A DNA stretch of 64,000 nt from Candidatus Methylobacter oryzae (GCA_945861405.1 CAMAUL010000002.1:47506-111505), one strand, 5' to 3'. Shown: positions 24,913 to 33,014, counted from the first letter of the stretch. Numbers and translations are program-made. The notes: generated by a model from the letters alone, not told the origin.

Positions 24913-25875
24913 ATGAAATCAACAACAAACGCTACCGATAACGCCGCGATCAAAACTGTTGCCAATACTTGGTGGGTCAGGCTGGATAGCGATACGGTCA
25001 GCGCCCAAGAGCGTGACGAGTTTGCACACTGGCTAGCCGCCAATCCGCAACACCGGCAGGCTTTCGATGCTGTTGGTGCATTGTGGGGTGAGTTGGATGC
25101 GGTCAAACATCGGGTCGCTAAACCTGAAACCATTACCCCAAAAACGCCGTGGATCCGTAGCTTATGGGCTGCGCCAACTTTAGCAATGTGCTGCCTTGCG
25201 TTGTGGCTATTCAGCCCGTTACCAATGTTGTTGCGGGCCGATTTCCATACCGGTTACGGAGAAATGCGCGACATTCGTTTGAGCGACGGTTCCGTCGCTC
25301 ATCTCAACAGCAATAGCGCGTTGGCGGTGCGCATCGACGGCAACCAACGGCAACTGACGCTGCTACAGGGCGAGGCCTGGTTCGAAGTCAGTCCCGACTC
25401 GTCCCGTCCATTTCAAGTACATGCCGAACACGGCACTGTCACCGCACTAGGTACCGCATTTAATATCCGGTTGCGCAATAGCCAAGCCGAAGTCAGCGTC
25501 ACCCAACACAGCGTTTCAATCGATGTTGAACAGGATTCCGGTCAAGCGCTGCATGAGGTGGTTAGCGAAGGCCAGCAGCTTGCTTACGATCAGCAAGCGG
25601 GAATGGGAAAGATTAAAGCTATCGATAGCCAGACTGTGACCGCTTGGCAGCGCGGTAAGCTGGTGTTTGAAAATCAACCGTTAGGCGAGGTGATGGCCGA
25701 ACTCAACCGCTACCATCGCGGCTACTTGCTGATCAGCGATGACAGCATCACCCAACGGCGCGTCAACGGCGTGTTCCGTACCGATCAGCCGCTGGTCGCT
25801 CTCAGTGCGCTGGAAAGTTCCCTGTCTGTGCATTCCACTAGAATCAACGATTATTTGATTTTGCTGCATCGTTAG
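24913..25875 (+). CDS. FecR-type anti-sigma regulator, module D
   Basis: 320 residues: DUF4880-type N-terminus (WWVRLDSDTVSAQERDEFAH), membrane helix (APTLAMCCLALWLFSPLPML), FecR domain (LSDGSVAHLNSNSALAVRI; RPFQVHAEHGTVTALGTAF) and C-terminal STN-like part (NQPLGEVMAELNRYHRGYLL). It carries LNSNSAL where the other three have LNTDTAI/L. Paired with FecI D and receptor D. Confidence 0.92.
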   Translation: MKSTTNATDNAAIKTVANTWWVRLDSDTVSAQERDEFAHWLAANPQHRQAFDAVGALWGELDAVKHRVAKPETITPKTPWIRSLWAAPTLAMCCLALWLFSPLPMLLRADFHTGYGEMRDIRLSDGSVAHLNSNSALAVRIDGNQRQLTLLQGEAWFEVSPDSSRPFQVHAEHGTVTALGTAFNIRLRNSQAEVSVTQHSVSIDVEQDSGQALHEVVSEGQQLAYDQQAGMGKIKAIDSQTVTAWQRGKLVFENQPLGEVMAELNRYHRGYLLISDDSITQRRVNGVFRTDQPLVALSALESSLSVHSTRINDYLILLHR

Positions 25876-25932
25876 ACATTTAGGAATAGACACGAAGATC
25901 ACTCGACCGCACGGTTGGCGTGGATTACAGAT

Positions 25933-26253
25933 TTAAATAATCGAGCTCAATTTGATCAGCAATGCCGTAATCAGTGCTGTTTGCAACAAGCCGACACTGA
26001 CAATCCAGCGAATGAGTTCGCTTTTGGTTTCGGCCAGTTTGACCTCGCTTTTTAATTCAGTCTCTCTAAGCCGATTATCAAGCGATTGGTTGGTGACCAG
26101 ATTATCAAGATCATAATCATGCCGCGCCTGCTCAAGTGTCGAAGCTACCGCTGCCTTTTGCAACTTGGTAAAGATTTCGGCCTGCTCTTCGCTAAACCCG
26201 GCACTTTTCAGCTCCTTGATAAACTCGTGCGTGTCGAATGTAATGATTGGCAT
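25933..26253 (-). CDS. DUF1640 (CCDC90-type) coiled-coil membrane-anchored protein
   Basis: 106 residues: head region ITFDTHEFIKELKSAGFSEE, typical of DUF1640, a coiled-coil stalk (about 45-80) and a C-terminal membrane anchor (WIVSVGLLQTALITALLIK). The family has a head-neck-stalk-anchor design and includes mitochondrial MCUR1/CCDC90; the bacterial role is unknown. RBS GAGGA upstream. It reads against the module, between fecR D and receptor D. A paralogue lies at 30393. Confidence 0.75.
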   Translation of the reverse strand: MPIITFDTHEFIKELKSAGFSEEQAEIFTKLQKAAVASTLEQARHDYDLDNLVTNQSLDNRLRETELKSEVKLAETKSELIRWIVSVGLLQTALITALLIKLSSII

Positions 26254-26409
26254 GGTTAATCCTCTGTTTTTTGGCTAGCTTAGCAGACATTGCCCACCGA
26301 ACAACAGTCTTACACCGCCGCAAAAAAACTTTCCCCCTCACCTCCTGTTTTGCACAGTCCATGCGTCACATTAACTGTTATTCACAAAACAACAGTATGA
26401 GGGACATTC

Positions 26410-28857
26410 ATGACATTGAGAAAAGCAACAGCATTGGGTAAGCGCAGCTTTGCCAACCACGCATCGGCGGCACTACTCGGCACTGTGTGTACGGTTTGCA
26501 TACCCGGCATCGCATTAGCCGATAACCAGCAATACAACATTCCCGCCGGATCGTTGGCAACTACGCTGAACAAGCTGGCGGAAACCGGCGGCCTGCAACT
26601 GGTTTACGACACGGCAATTGCCGGAGACTTGCAAAGTAAAGGCCTGAGCGGCAAATACAGCCCGGAAGCCGCACTGCAACAGTTGCTGGGCAGCAGCGGC
26701 TTGAGTTATCGGATGACCGGCAATAATACCGTTGTGATTGAAAAGCTGCCGCCTTCGTCGAAATTGGATCCGACTACTTTGAAACCGATGACGGTAAAAG
26801 GCAAAAGGGATTATGATCCAAATGATCCTTACAACCCCGATTACAACCGTACCAACGCTTCCACCGCCACCAAAACCGATACGCCGATCATGGAGACACC
26901 TTATTCGGTAACAGTGGTGCCGCAACAGGTATTAAAAGACAAGCAGGTGATTCGAATTGAGGATGCTGTCACCAGTGTGGCCGGGGTGTTGCCCAGCTGG
27001 ACAAATGGCGGATCAATAGATGTGTTTATGCTGCGAGGTTTTCAAAACATGAATACCTATCGGGATGGTTTTCTTCAACCTTCGTCATTGGGAGGTGGCA
27101 CGTCAAAGAGAGAAGTCGCTAATCTTGAGCAGATAGAAGTACTAAAAGGCGCAGGCTCTATGTTATATGGACGCAGCGAACCGGGCGGCGTTATCAATCT
27201 GGTCACTAAAAGACCGCAGGCAACCTCGTATAATTCTCTGCAACAACAATTCGGTTCTTACGGTTTCTACCGTACTACTGCGGATTCAACAGGTAAAATA
27301 ACTAAAGATGATAAATTACTTTATCGGGTCAATTTGTCGTATGAAAATGCCGATTCTTTCCGTGATTTTGTATCAACGGATAGTTTTTTCATTGCGCCCA
27401 GTCTCACCTGGAATGTTTCCGATAAAACCCAAGCCAACCTGGACATTGAGTATCAACATTTTAATAACACCCTTGACTCGGGTATCCCGCCGATGGGTAC
27501 TCGTCCTGCGCCCGTTCCCATTAATCGGCAAATCGGTGACCCCTTAAATAACAAAAACGTCGGTGATAGAACATATGTCGGTGCTAATTGGTCACATGCT
27601 TTCAATGACAAATGGAAACTTACCCATCGTTTCGGGGCGGAATTTTTGGACAAGAGGACGGATTTTACCTTCTTTTTCGGGCAACCAAATGCAGCGGGAA
27701 ATCTGGTTAACGTTAATGCTGATTTTAGCAATGGTAATCGTGGATTCAACAACTCTATAACGCATCAACAAAACTATTACACCACGCTTAATTTAAACGG
27801 CAAGTTTAATACCTCAGTGCTGGAGCATTCTACGCTTTGGGGATTTGACTATTTTGTGATTGATAACCAGGGGGCAGGCGCTTGTTGTGCAGCATATCCT
27901 ATGGATGCTAACTTTAATATCTTCAATCCTACTTATCAGACTTCAGTAAATCCTGGCGCTTCGGCTTTCACAACCAATCCCAAGTTCAATCAAGAGTGGT
28001 ATGGTTTGTATTTTCAAGACCAGATCAAGTTTCCGTTCAACGTCTATGGCAACGTAGGCGTGCGTTATGACAATGCCACCAGTACTCAATATGTAGATTC
28101 CGGTGTCACCACCAATGATCACCACGTCAGTCCTCGCGGCGGCTTGCTGTGGAAACCAGTAAATTGGTTATCCGTGTTCGGTAATTACAGTGAAAACTTC
28201 GGGGTTTCCAACAACCTCTTTAACAGTCCTAATCAACAAGTATTGCCGCCGCAGCTGGCAAATCAGTGGGAATTGGGTGCTAAAACCGAGTTCTTCAATG
28301 GGCGCTTAACCTCATCCTTTGCCTATTTTGATTTATCCAAAACCAATATGCCGGTTCCTGATCCGACCAATCCTAATCTGCAACTGGTCTCCGGCAAGCA
28401 GGAAAGTCGTGGTTATGAATTTGAAGTGGCGGGTGAAATTTTGCCGGGCTGGAGAACGGTTGCTGCTTATACTCTTTTGGATTTTGCCAAGATTGTTGAC
28501 GCTGGAACTGGCGGCAATACTGGGAACCGGATGTATAACACACCGCGCAATTATGGCAGCTTATGGAATACCTATGAATTCCAAAATGCCAGTTTACGTG
28601 GCTTGAAAGTAGGCGGCGGGGTGATTGCTGCCAGTCAAAGCCAAGGCACAAACGCGAACAACTTCCAATTGCCTGGTTATGCAACACTCAATCTGATGGC
28701 CAGTTACGGTATCAAAGTCGCCGGGTCAAAGGTGACCTTGCAGCTTAACGCCAACAATCTGCTCGATAAAACCTATTACTCAGGAACCAATACGGGCTCT
28801 ATGATTGGCGTTGCTGCGCCACGGATGTTCATGGGTTCAGTTAAGTTAGAGTTTTAG
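26410..28857 (+). CDS. TonB-dependent siderophore receptor with STN signalling domain, module D
   Basis: 815 residues; ATG with GAGGG seven to eight bases upstream. Signal peptide ends GIALA, STN domain about 40-115 (YNIPAGSLATTLNKLAETGG), TonB-box-like LKPMTVKGK, linker YDPNDPYNPDYNRTNASTAT almost identical to receptor C, plug (KGAGSMLYGRSEPGGVINLV) and barrel ending FMGSVKLEF. A CAGTCTTA element lies about 100 bases upstream. No PepSY gene follows; a hairpin and the repeat-rich region come next. Confidence 0.93.
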   Translation: MTLRKATALGKRSFANHASAALLGTVCTVCIPGIALADNQQYNIPAGSLATTLNKLAETGGLQLVYDTAIAGDLQSKGLSGKYSPEAALQQLLGSSGLSYRMTGNNTVVIEKLPPSSKLDPTTLKPMTVKGKRDYDPNDPYNPDYNRTNASTATKTDTPIMETPYSVTVVPQQVLKDKQVIRIEDAVTSVAGVLPSWTNGGSIDVFMLRGFQNMNTYRDGFLQPSSLGGGTSKREVANLEQIEVLKGAGSMLYGRSEPGGVINLVTKRPQATSYNSLQQQFGSYGFYRTTADSTGKITKDDKLLYRVNLSYENADSFRDFVSTDSFFIAPSLTWNVSDKTQANLDIEYQHFNNTLDSGIPPMGTRPAPVPINRQIGDPLNNKNVGDRTYVGANWSHAFNDKWKLTHRFGAEFLDKRTDFTFFFGQPNAAGNLVNVNADFSNGNRGFNNSITHQQNYYTTLNLNGKFNTSVLEHSTLWGFDYFVIDNQGAGACCAAYPMDANFNIFNPTYQTSVNPGASAFTTNPKFNQEWYGLYFQDQIKFPFNVYGNVGVRYDNATSTQYVDSGVTTNDHHVSPRGGLLWKPVNWLSVFGNYSENFGVSNNLFNSPNQQVLPPQLANQWELGAKTEFFNGRLTSSFAYFDLSKTNMPVPDPTNPNLQLVSGKQESRGYEFEVAGEILPGWRTVAAYTLLDFAKIVDAGTGGNTGNRMYNTPRNYGSLWNTYEFQNASLRGLKVGGGVIAASQSQGTNANNFQLPGYATLNLMASYGIKVAGSKVTLQLNANNLLDKTYYSGTNTGSMIGVAAPRMFMGSVKLEF

Positions 28858-28869
28858 CTACGTAGCAGA

Positions 28870-28900
28870 GTTGGGTTGCCGTCTTTTTGGGTAACCCAAC
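28870..28900 (+). terminator. Hairpin terminator after receptor D
   Basis: GTTGGGTT / AACCCAAC, a perfect 8-bp stem enclosing GTCTTTTT, 13 bases after the stop. Confidence 0.55.
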
Positions 28901-28955
28901 AACCAACCACTCACCCAGCTACTAACTTATTTAATTTTTTTTATCTTTTAGGTGA

Positions 28956-28981
28956 GGATTTCTTGTATCTGAAACGTCTTA
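28956..28981 (+). promoter_or_regulatory. ECF-type promoter-like site 5
   Basis: GGATTT, CTTGTATCTGAAA, CGTCTTATA, preceded by TTTATCTTTTAGGTGA as in sites 6-8. No gene follows on this strand before site 6. Confidence 0.6.
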
Positions 28982-28987
28982 TAGCAT

Positions 28988-29074
28988 CGTAGGTTGGGTT
29001 GATGCTGTTTTCAACCCAACATTTACCTCGCCAATGCCAATGTGTTGGGTTGCGAAAAGATGCAGCCCAACCCA
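28988..29074. repeat. CGTAGGTTGGGTTG palindromic repeat, copy 1
   Basis: CGTAGGTTGGGTTGATGCTG ... AACCCAAC ... GTTGGGTT ... AGCCCAACCC: nested inverted repeats. Copy 2 at 30199-30281 is closer to a perfect palindrome. Confidence 0.65.
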
Positions 29075-29091
29075 CTTCCCCCTGTCAAGCA

Positions 29092-29394
29092 TCAAGCAGC
29101 CTCACGCGGCAAAACCTCCCGCTCAATGACAGACAAGACTTGTTGCTTTGCTAAACGCAAGTCATAAGCCGTTTGCAGGTTAAGCCAAAACTCGGCAGAC
29201 GCGCCGAAATAACGTGCCAAGCGTAGCGCCGTGTCGGGCGTAATAGCACGTTTCTCGCACACAATGTCATTGATGCGCGGTGCGGGAACCTTGAGTGCCA
29301 TCGCCAGCGCGTTTGCAGTCATGTTAAACGGTTGCAAAAATTCTTCGCGCAGAATTTCTCCTGGATGAATGGGTCGCATGTTGTTAGTCGTCAT
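29092..29394 (-). CDS. higA: HigA-type HTH antitoxin
   Basis: 100 residues starting MTTNNMRPIHPGEILREEFL, the HigA/VapI hallmark, with an XRE helix-turn-helix (MTANALAMALKVPAPRINDI) and TPDTALRLARYFGASAEFWL. GGAG precedes the ATG. It lies 12 bp after higB. The last 20 codons occur again as a fragment at 30819. Confidence 0.9.
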   Translation of the reverse strand: MTTNNMRPIHPGEILREEFLQPFNMTANALAMALKVPAPRINDIVCEKRAITPDTALRLARYFGASAEFWLNLQTAYDLRLAKQQVLSVIEREVLPREAA

Positions 29395-29406
29395 AATGAA
29401 AACTCC

Positions 29407-29685
29407 TCAGTGATAATCGATAATTTCAACATTCCAGGCATGACTATCGTGCCATTCAAAGCACACACGCCATTGCCCGTTTACTCGAATGCTCCACTGT
29501 CCTTCGCGGTCGCCAGTCAACTTCTCCAGCCTGTTACCGGGTGGATCGCGCAAATCTTCAAAGACGCGAGCCGCGTCAAGCATTTCCAGCTTACGTTGGG
29601 CTTGCGCTAGAAAAGCCCGAAACTGGCGGGGGCTGCCGCCTTCGTACAGGGCTTCGGTATGTTTACAGCGGAACGTTCGAATCAT
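29407..29685 (-). CDS. higB: HigB-type RNase toxin
   Basis: 92 residues from MIRTFRCKHTEALYEGGSPR (the track's longer start adds an isoleucine-rich tail unlike the family). RelE-fold signatures: LEMLDAARVFEDLRDPPGNR, LTGDREGQWSIRVNGQWRV and CFEWHDSHAWNVEIIDYH. HigB cleaves mRNA on the ribosome. Toxin-first order with HigA downstream. Confidence 0.9.
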   Translation of the reverse strand: MIRTFRCKHTEALYEGGSPRQFRAFLAQAQRKLEMLDAARVFEDLRDPPGNRLEKLTGDREGQWSIRVNGQWRVCFEWHDSHAWNVEIIDYH

Positions 29686-29744
29686 AATAATAATGATATA
29701 ACGCGATGCGTTAAACATCAAGCAAGGCAAATCGGATTATTTAA

Positions 29745-29914
29745 AATTTTTTTATCTTTTAGGTGAGGATTTCTTGCATCTGAAACGTCTTATAGTAGAA
29801 GCTCGCAATTTGTTGTTTTTCCCTCAAAATTGGTTGTTAAGTTAAACACTGCAAGTTCTGAGCTTCTCTTGTCTTCCTCATTACTAACTTGTCAGGTATG
29901 ACGACCTTATTCCA
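29745..29914 (+). repeat. 170-bp promoter-leader repeat, copy 1 (contains ECF-type site 6 at 29767-29792)
   Basis: GGATTT-N13-CGTCTTATA followed by a leader with AGAAGCTC ... GAGCTTCT as a possible stem. It matches 30951-31120 with about four differences in 170 bases. No gene follows on the plus strand, so it is either an unused duplicate or makes a short RNA. Confidence 0.75.
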
Positions 29915-30038
29915 AAGCTGTAAGGCGGATTCGCGCCAGCAATCCGCCATGATCGGAATGATCTAATTTGATTTTTGATCGGACTTTTTCAAGCGGAGTA
30001 ACGTAGGTTGCATCTTTTCGCAAGCCAACACATTCGTG

Positions 30039-30174
30039 ACGACCGTACGGCGGATGAATTGTACGACTGTACGACGGATGAAATGTAGAAATGTAGGGTG
30101 GTTCCGCTTTACGACCGTACGGCGGATGAATTGTACGACTGTACGACGGATGAAATGTAGGGTGGTTCCGCTTT
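30039..30174. repeat. Imperfect tandem duplication of a 64-72 bp unit
   Basis: Two copies of ACGACCGTACGGCGGATGAA ... GGTGGTTCCGCTTT, 72 and 64 bp, differing by an 8-base AAATGTAG duplication. Each unit also contains GTACGAC-TGTACGAC sub-repeats. No spacers, so not CRISPR. Confidence 0.8.
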
Positions 30175-30198
30175 AGCGAACCACCATGAACGAAGCGC

Positions 30199-30281
30199 CG
30201 TAGGTTGGGTTGATGCTGTTTCCAACCCAACATTTACCTCGCCAATGTGTTGGGTTGCGAAAAGATGCAACCCAACCTACG
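30199..30281. repeat. CGTAGGTTGGGTTG palindromic repeat, copy 2
   Basis: Outer perfect 14-bp inverted repeat CGTAGGTTGGGTTG / CAACCCAACCTACG with a second GTTGGGTT/AACCCAAC pair inside. Same family as 28988-29074. Confidence 0.7.
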
Positions 30282-30327
30282 ACTACCCCCTCCCGACTTA
30301 ATTTATAATTTTTTATCTTTTAGTTGA

Positions 30328-30353
30328 GGATTTCTTGCCGCTGAAACGTCTTA
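30328..30353 (+). promoter_or_regulatory. ECF-type promoter-like site 7
   Basis: GGATTT, CTTGCCGCTGAAA, CGTCTTATA, with the TTTATCTTTTAG lead-in. It points into the 3' end of the opposing DUF1640 gene. Confidence 0.6.
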
Positions 30354-30392
30354 TAGCACCCGACTCATTCTACGAACGGCATCCCCTATTGA

Positions 30393-30638
30393 TTACAAAA
30401 ATTGTTTTACAAAATTTGTAATTGCTAACGCTAAGATAGCGCCCAACATCCACTTCACTAGATTAAGTTCACCTGTTAATCGAAGTTCAAGTTTATCTAA
30501 ATCGTTTTTTGTAACTAACTCTGCCTCGCCACTCGCGTCTTTAAAGGCTTCCGCCATTGCCGAGGCTTGCTCACGACTCACACCGGCTTTTTCCAGTTTT
30601 TCAACGAATTTCAACGTATCAAACGTAATCGTCGCCAT
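30393..30638 (-). CDS. DUF1640 (CCDC90-type) coiled-coil membrane-anchored protein, second copy
   Basis: About 81 residues from MATITFDTLKFVEKLEKAGV; GGGAG lies eight bases before this ATG and the track's extra seven residues are unlikely. Head (ITFDTLKFVEKL), short stalk (AELVTKNDLDKLELRLTGEL) and C-terminal anchor (WMLGAILALAITNFVKQFL). Shorter stalk than the copy at 25933. Unknown function. Confidence 0.7.
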   Translation of the reverse strand: MATITFDTLKFVEKLEKAGVSREQASAMAEAFKDASGEAELVTKNDLDKLELRLTGELNLVKWMLGAILALAITNFVKQFL

Positions 30639-30818
30639 TTCATTTCTCCCGACTCGCAAAAAACATAAGCAAAGTATATCACAACAAAAATCACCACCAG
30701 TAAGTTAAAATAAACTGCAATAAACAGCGTAGACTGAACCGGGTTGCTATTTTTGTACCCAAAGTAGACGCTTTAGGCGACCCAACATTTATGGCCGCCA
30801 GGGATGGCGGAAGTGTCG

Positions 30819-30886
30819 TATCAAGCCGCCTCGCGCGGCAAAACCTCCCGTTCAATGACGGACAAGACTTGTTGCTTTGCCAAGCG
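30819..30886 (-). pseudogene. 3' fragment of a higA gene
   Basis: The minus strand encodes RLAKQQVLSVIEREVLPREA, then A-stop, identical in protein to the end of HigA at 29092, with a few silent base changes. The remainder of the gene is absent. It shows duplication or recombination of this segment. Confidence 0.8.
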
Positions 30887-30950
30887 TTTTAGATTGATGC
30901 TGTTTTCAACCCAACATTTAACCCAACGACTACCTCCTCGACTTATTTAT

Positions 30951-31120
30951 AATTTTTTTATTTTTTAGGTGAGGATTTCTTGCATCTGAAACGTCTTATA
31001 GTAGAAGCTCGCAATTTGTTGTTTTTCCCTAGAAATTGGTTGTTAAGTTAAACACTGCAAGTTCTGAGCTTCCCTTGTCTTCCTCATTACTAACTTGTCA
31101 GGTATGACGACCTTATTCCA
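30951..31120 (+). repeat. 170-bp promoter-leader repeat, copy 2 (contains ECF-type site 8 at 30973-30998), before the tonB operon
   Basis: Second copy of 29745-29914. GGATTT, CTTGCATCTGAAA, CGTCTTATA is followed by the same 120-base leader and then the small coiled-coil gene and tonB, so this copy probably drives the tonB-exbB-exbD operon and ties it to the receptor regulon. Confidence 0.75.
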
Positions 31121-31266
31121 GGGATGGTTTTTTTAACGTGATCATGATGATTGAAGACTTTGTTTATGTATGGAAGAGTCCAGGTGAGGACTTATGCTGC
31201 TTATTTTGTCTTTATCACCAGAGTAAAGACTGATGCAAAATAAACTAACGAAATAAGGACGGAGAT

Positions 31267-31533
31267 ATGAAAGCATTAAAACTGGTACAAAAATCTAAGA
31301 CTGAAAAGATCCCGGCAAAGCTGTCTAAAGATCGCAGTATTAAAGACAATGACGATTTAATCGATTTATTTCCGTTACCCCGCTATTTTCAGGTGCACTT
31401 TCAGCATGTCCATGAAAACATCCATGACCTTCAGGGCGAACTGGCTCAACTTAAAGATTACGTGGCTAAAGTCGATGACAAACTTGAACGTATGATGGCG
31501 CTGTTAAGCCGTCTGCCCGAACATGCGCTTTAA
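31267..31533 (+). CDS. Small coiled-coil protein, first gene of the tonB operon
   Basis: 88 residues, no signal peptide or membrane segment. A lysine-rich start (MKALKLVQKSKTEKIPAKLS), DLIDLFPLPRYFQVHFQHVH and a helical C-terminus (DLQGELAQLKDYVAKVDDKL) likely to coil. AAGGACGGAGAT gives a good RBS. It ends 20 bp before tonB. I do not recognise the family. Confidence 0.65.
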   Translation: MKALKLVQKSKTEKIPAKLSKDRSIKDNDDLIDLFPLPRYFQVHFQHVHENIHDLQGELAQLKDYVAKVDDKLERMMALLSRLPEHAL

Positions 31534-31553
31534 CTAGGAAGACGATATTCCCT

Positions 31554-32342
31554 ATGTATTTATTCAAAAACTCCAAAGGCGGCCTGATTGTTCAGGCGTT
31601 AACGCCTTTGGCTGGCGCAGCAATGCCGACTGCGCAAAAAATGCGCTCATTATATAAAGCCTTAACCGGTCAAGAAAAGCCGTACTCAATGCGCGGTTTG
31701 TTATTGACTTTAGCGCTGTCATTGCATCTATGGGCGGTTATCTGGATGCAGCAACCTGCCGAAGCCTTTACCAAAGCAGAACCGATGATCATGGAAGTGT
31801 CGCTGGTTGCTGCTCCGAGCCAACAAGCGGCAGCTGCGCCGGTTATACAACCTAAACCGGTGGAGCCGAAAAAAGAGCCTCTAAAAAAACCGGTCAAGAA
31901 GAAGCCGGTTACCCACAAACAAATAGAGCTGCCAAAACCACTGGCTATGGCCGATGAACTGTTGCCTGCGCCATCAAAAGCCGAATCCGTCCCTACTCCG
32001 GTAGCGGCTAGCGCTGCCGCAAAGGTCGCAAGCAAAACGACAGCGGATACCGCATCTTTTACCGAAGCGAATTTTAACGCCAATTACGGTTCCAACCCCA
32101 AACCGAAGTACCCCGGCATTGCCACCAGCCGAGGTTGGGAAGGCACTGTTCGACTGCTGGTGAGAGTGTCTATTGACGGCTATAGCGAGGAAGTCACCGT
32201 ACAACGCAGCAGCGGCTATGACGTGCTCGACGAAGCGGCTATCGAAGCAGTCGAGAAATGGAAATTCATTCCCGCCAAACGGGGTGACACGCCGGTGTCC
32301 AGTTCGGTGATCGTACCTATTAATTTTGTTTTGAATAACTAA
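31554..32342 (+). CDS. tonB: TonB energy-transducing protein, main operon
   Basis: 262 residues. The membrane helix is unusually far in, about residues 49-66 (GLLLTLALSLHLWAVIWM), after a 48-residue cytoplasmic N-terminus. Proline/lysine-rich span (KPVEPKKEPLKKPVKKKPVT) and TonB C-terminal domain (NPKPKYPGIATSRGWEGTV; VQRSSGYDVLDEAAIEAVEK). It links inner-membrane proton flow to the outer-membrane receptors. exbB follows 13 bp later. It resembles the TonB of module C in the C-terminal domain. Confidence 0.93.
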   Translation: MYLFKNSKGGLIVQALTPLAGAAMPTAQKMRSLYKALTGQEKPYSMRGLLLTLALSLHLWAVIWMQQPAEAFTKAEPMIMEVSLVAAPSQQAAAAPVIQPKPVEPKKEPLKKPVKKKPVTHKQIELPKPLAMADELLPAPSKAESVPTPVAASAAAKVASKTTADTASFTEANFNANYGSNPKPKYPGIATSRGWEGTVRLLVRVSIDGYSEEVTVQRSSGYDVLDEAAIEAVEKWKFIPAKRGDTPVSSSVIVPINFVLNN

Positions 32343-32355
32343 AAAGGAGACTTTA

Positions 32356-33012
32356 ATGCCCTACCATATTGAACCGAGAACCATTATCGACGGTACCTTA
32401 TACGCCCTGCTGATTTTCTCGGTAGCCACCTGGACGGTGATTTTTTTCAAAATCTGGGAGTTCGCAAATAACAGTTATCGTAACCGGAATTTTAACGCTG
32501 CGTTCTGGGATGCAGCCGATCTGGCCCAAGCAGAATCATTGCCCGCAGACACCGCAATAGGGCCGCAGGCTCGAATCGCACAACAGGGTTTTGCCTGGCA
32601 GAATGAAAGCCAAAACTCTGACGGCAGGCACCTTAAATATATCGGCACTCCGGCTGAATTGCTGGAACACTCGCTGCTGGTGCAAATGCAAAAGGAGCAA
32701 CACCTGATGGAAAGCGGCCTGACCATGCTCGCTAGTATCGGCAGCACTTCGCCGTTCGTTGGCCTGTTTGGTACGGTATTGGGCATTATGCATGCGATGC
32801 ATGAGATTACTGCCAGCGGCTCGACCAGTCTGGATGTGGTCGCAGGCCCCATCGGCGATGCGCTGGTTGCCACCGCTATCGGTATCGCCGTCGCCGTACC
32901 CGCCGTGTTGGCATATAACTTTTTCCTACGCCTAGTCAAACAGCAACGTGCCGGTTTGGAAAACTTTGTCGCCAGCTTTTTGCATATCGCCTTAAGTACG
33001 GACAAGGTATAA
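32356..33012 (+). CDS. exbB: ExbB proton-channel subunit
   Basis: 218 residues of the MotA/TolQ/ExbB family: N-terminal TM (GTLYALLIFSVATWTVIFFK), then a cytoplasmic loop, TM2 (LASIGSTSPFVGLFGTVLGI, then MHAM) and TM3 (GDALVATAIGIAVAVPAVLA). With ExbD it powers TonB by proton motive force. AAAGGAGA precedes the ATG; two bases separate it from exbD. Confidence 0.93.
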   Translation: MPYHIEPRTIIDGTLYALLIFSVATWTVIFFKIWEFANNSYRNRNFNAAFWDAADLAQAESLPADTAIGPQARIAQQGFAWQNESQNSDGRHLKYIGTPAELLEHSLLVQMQKEQHLMESGLTMLASIGSTSPFVGLFGTVLGIMHAMHEITASGSTSLDVVAGPIGDALVATAIGIAVAVPAVLAYNFFLRLVKQQRAGLENFVASFLHIALSTDKV

Positions 33013-33014
33013 AC

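Noticed and set aside
30039-30174. Possible CRISPR array
   Set aside because: Only two abutting units, no unique spacers and no cas genes.
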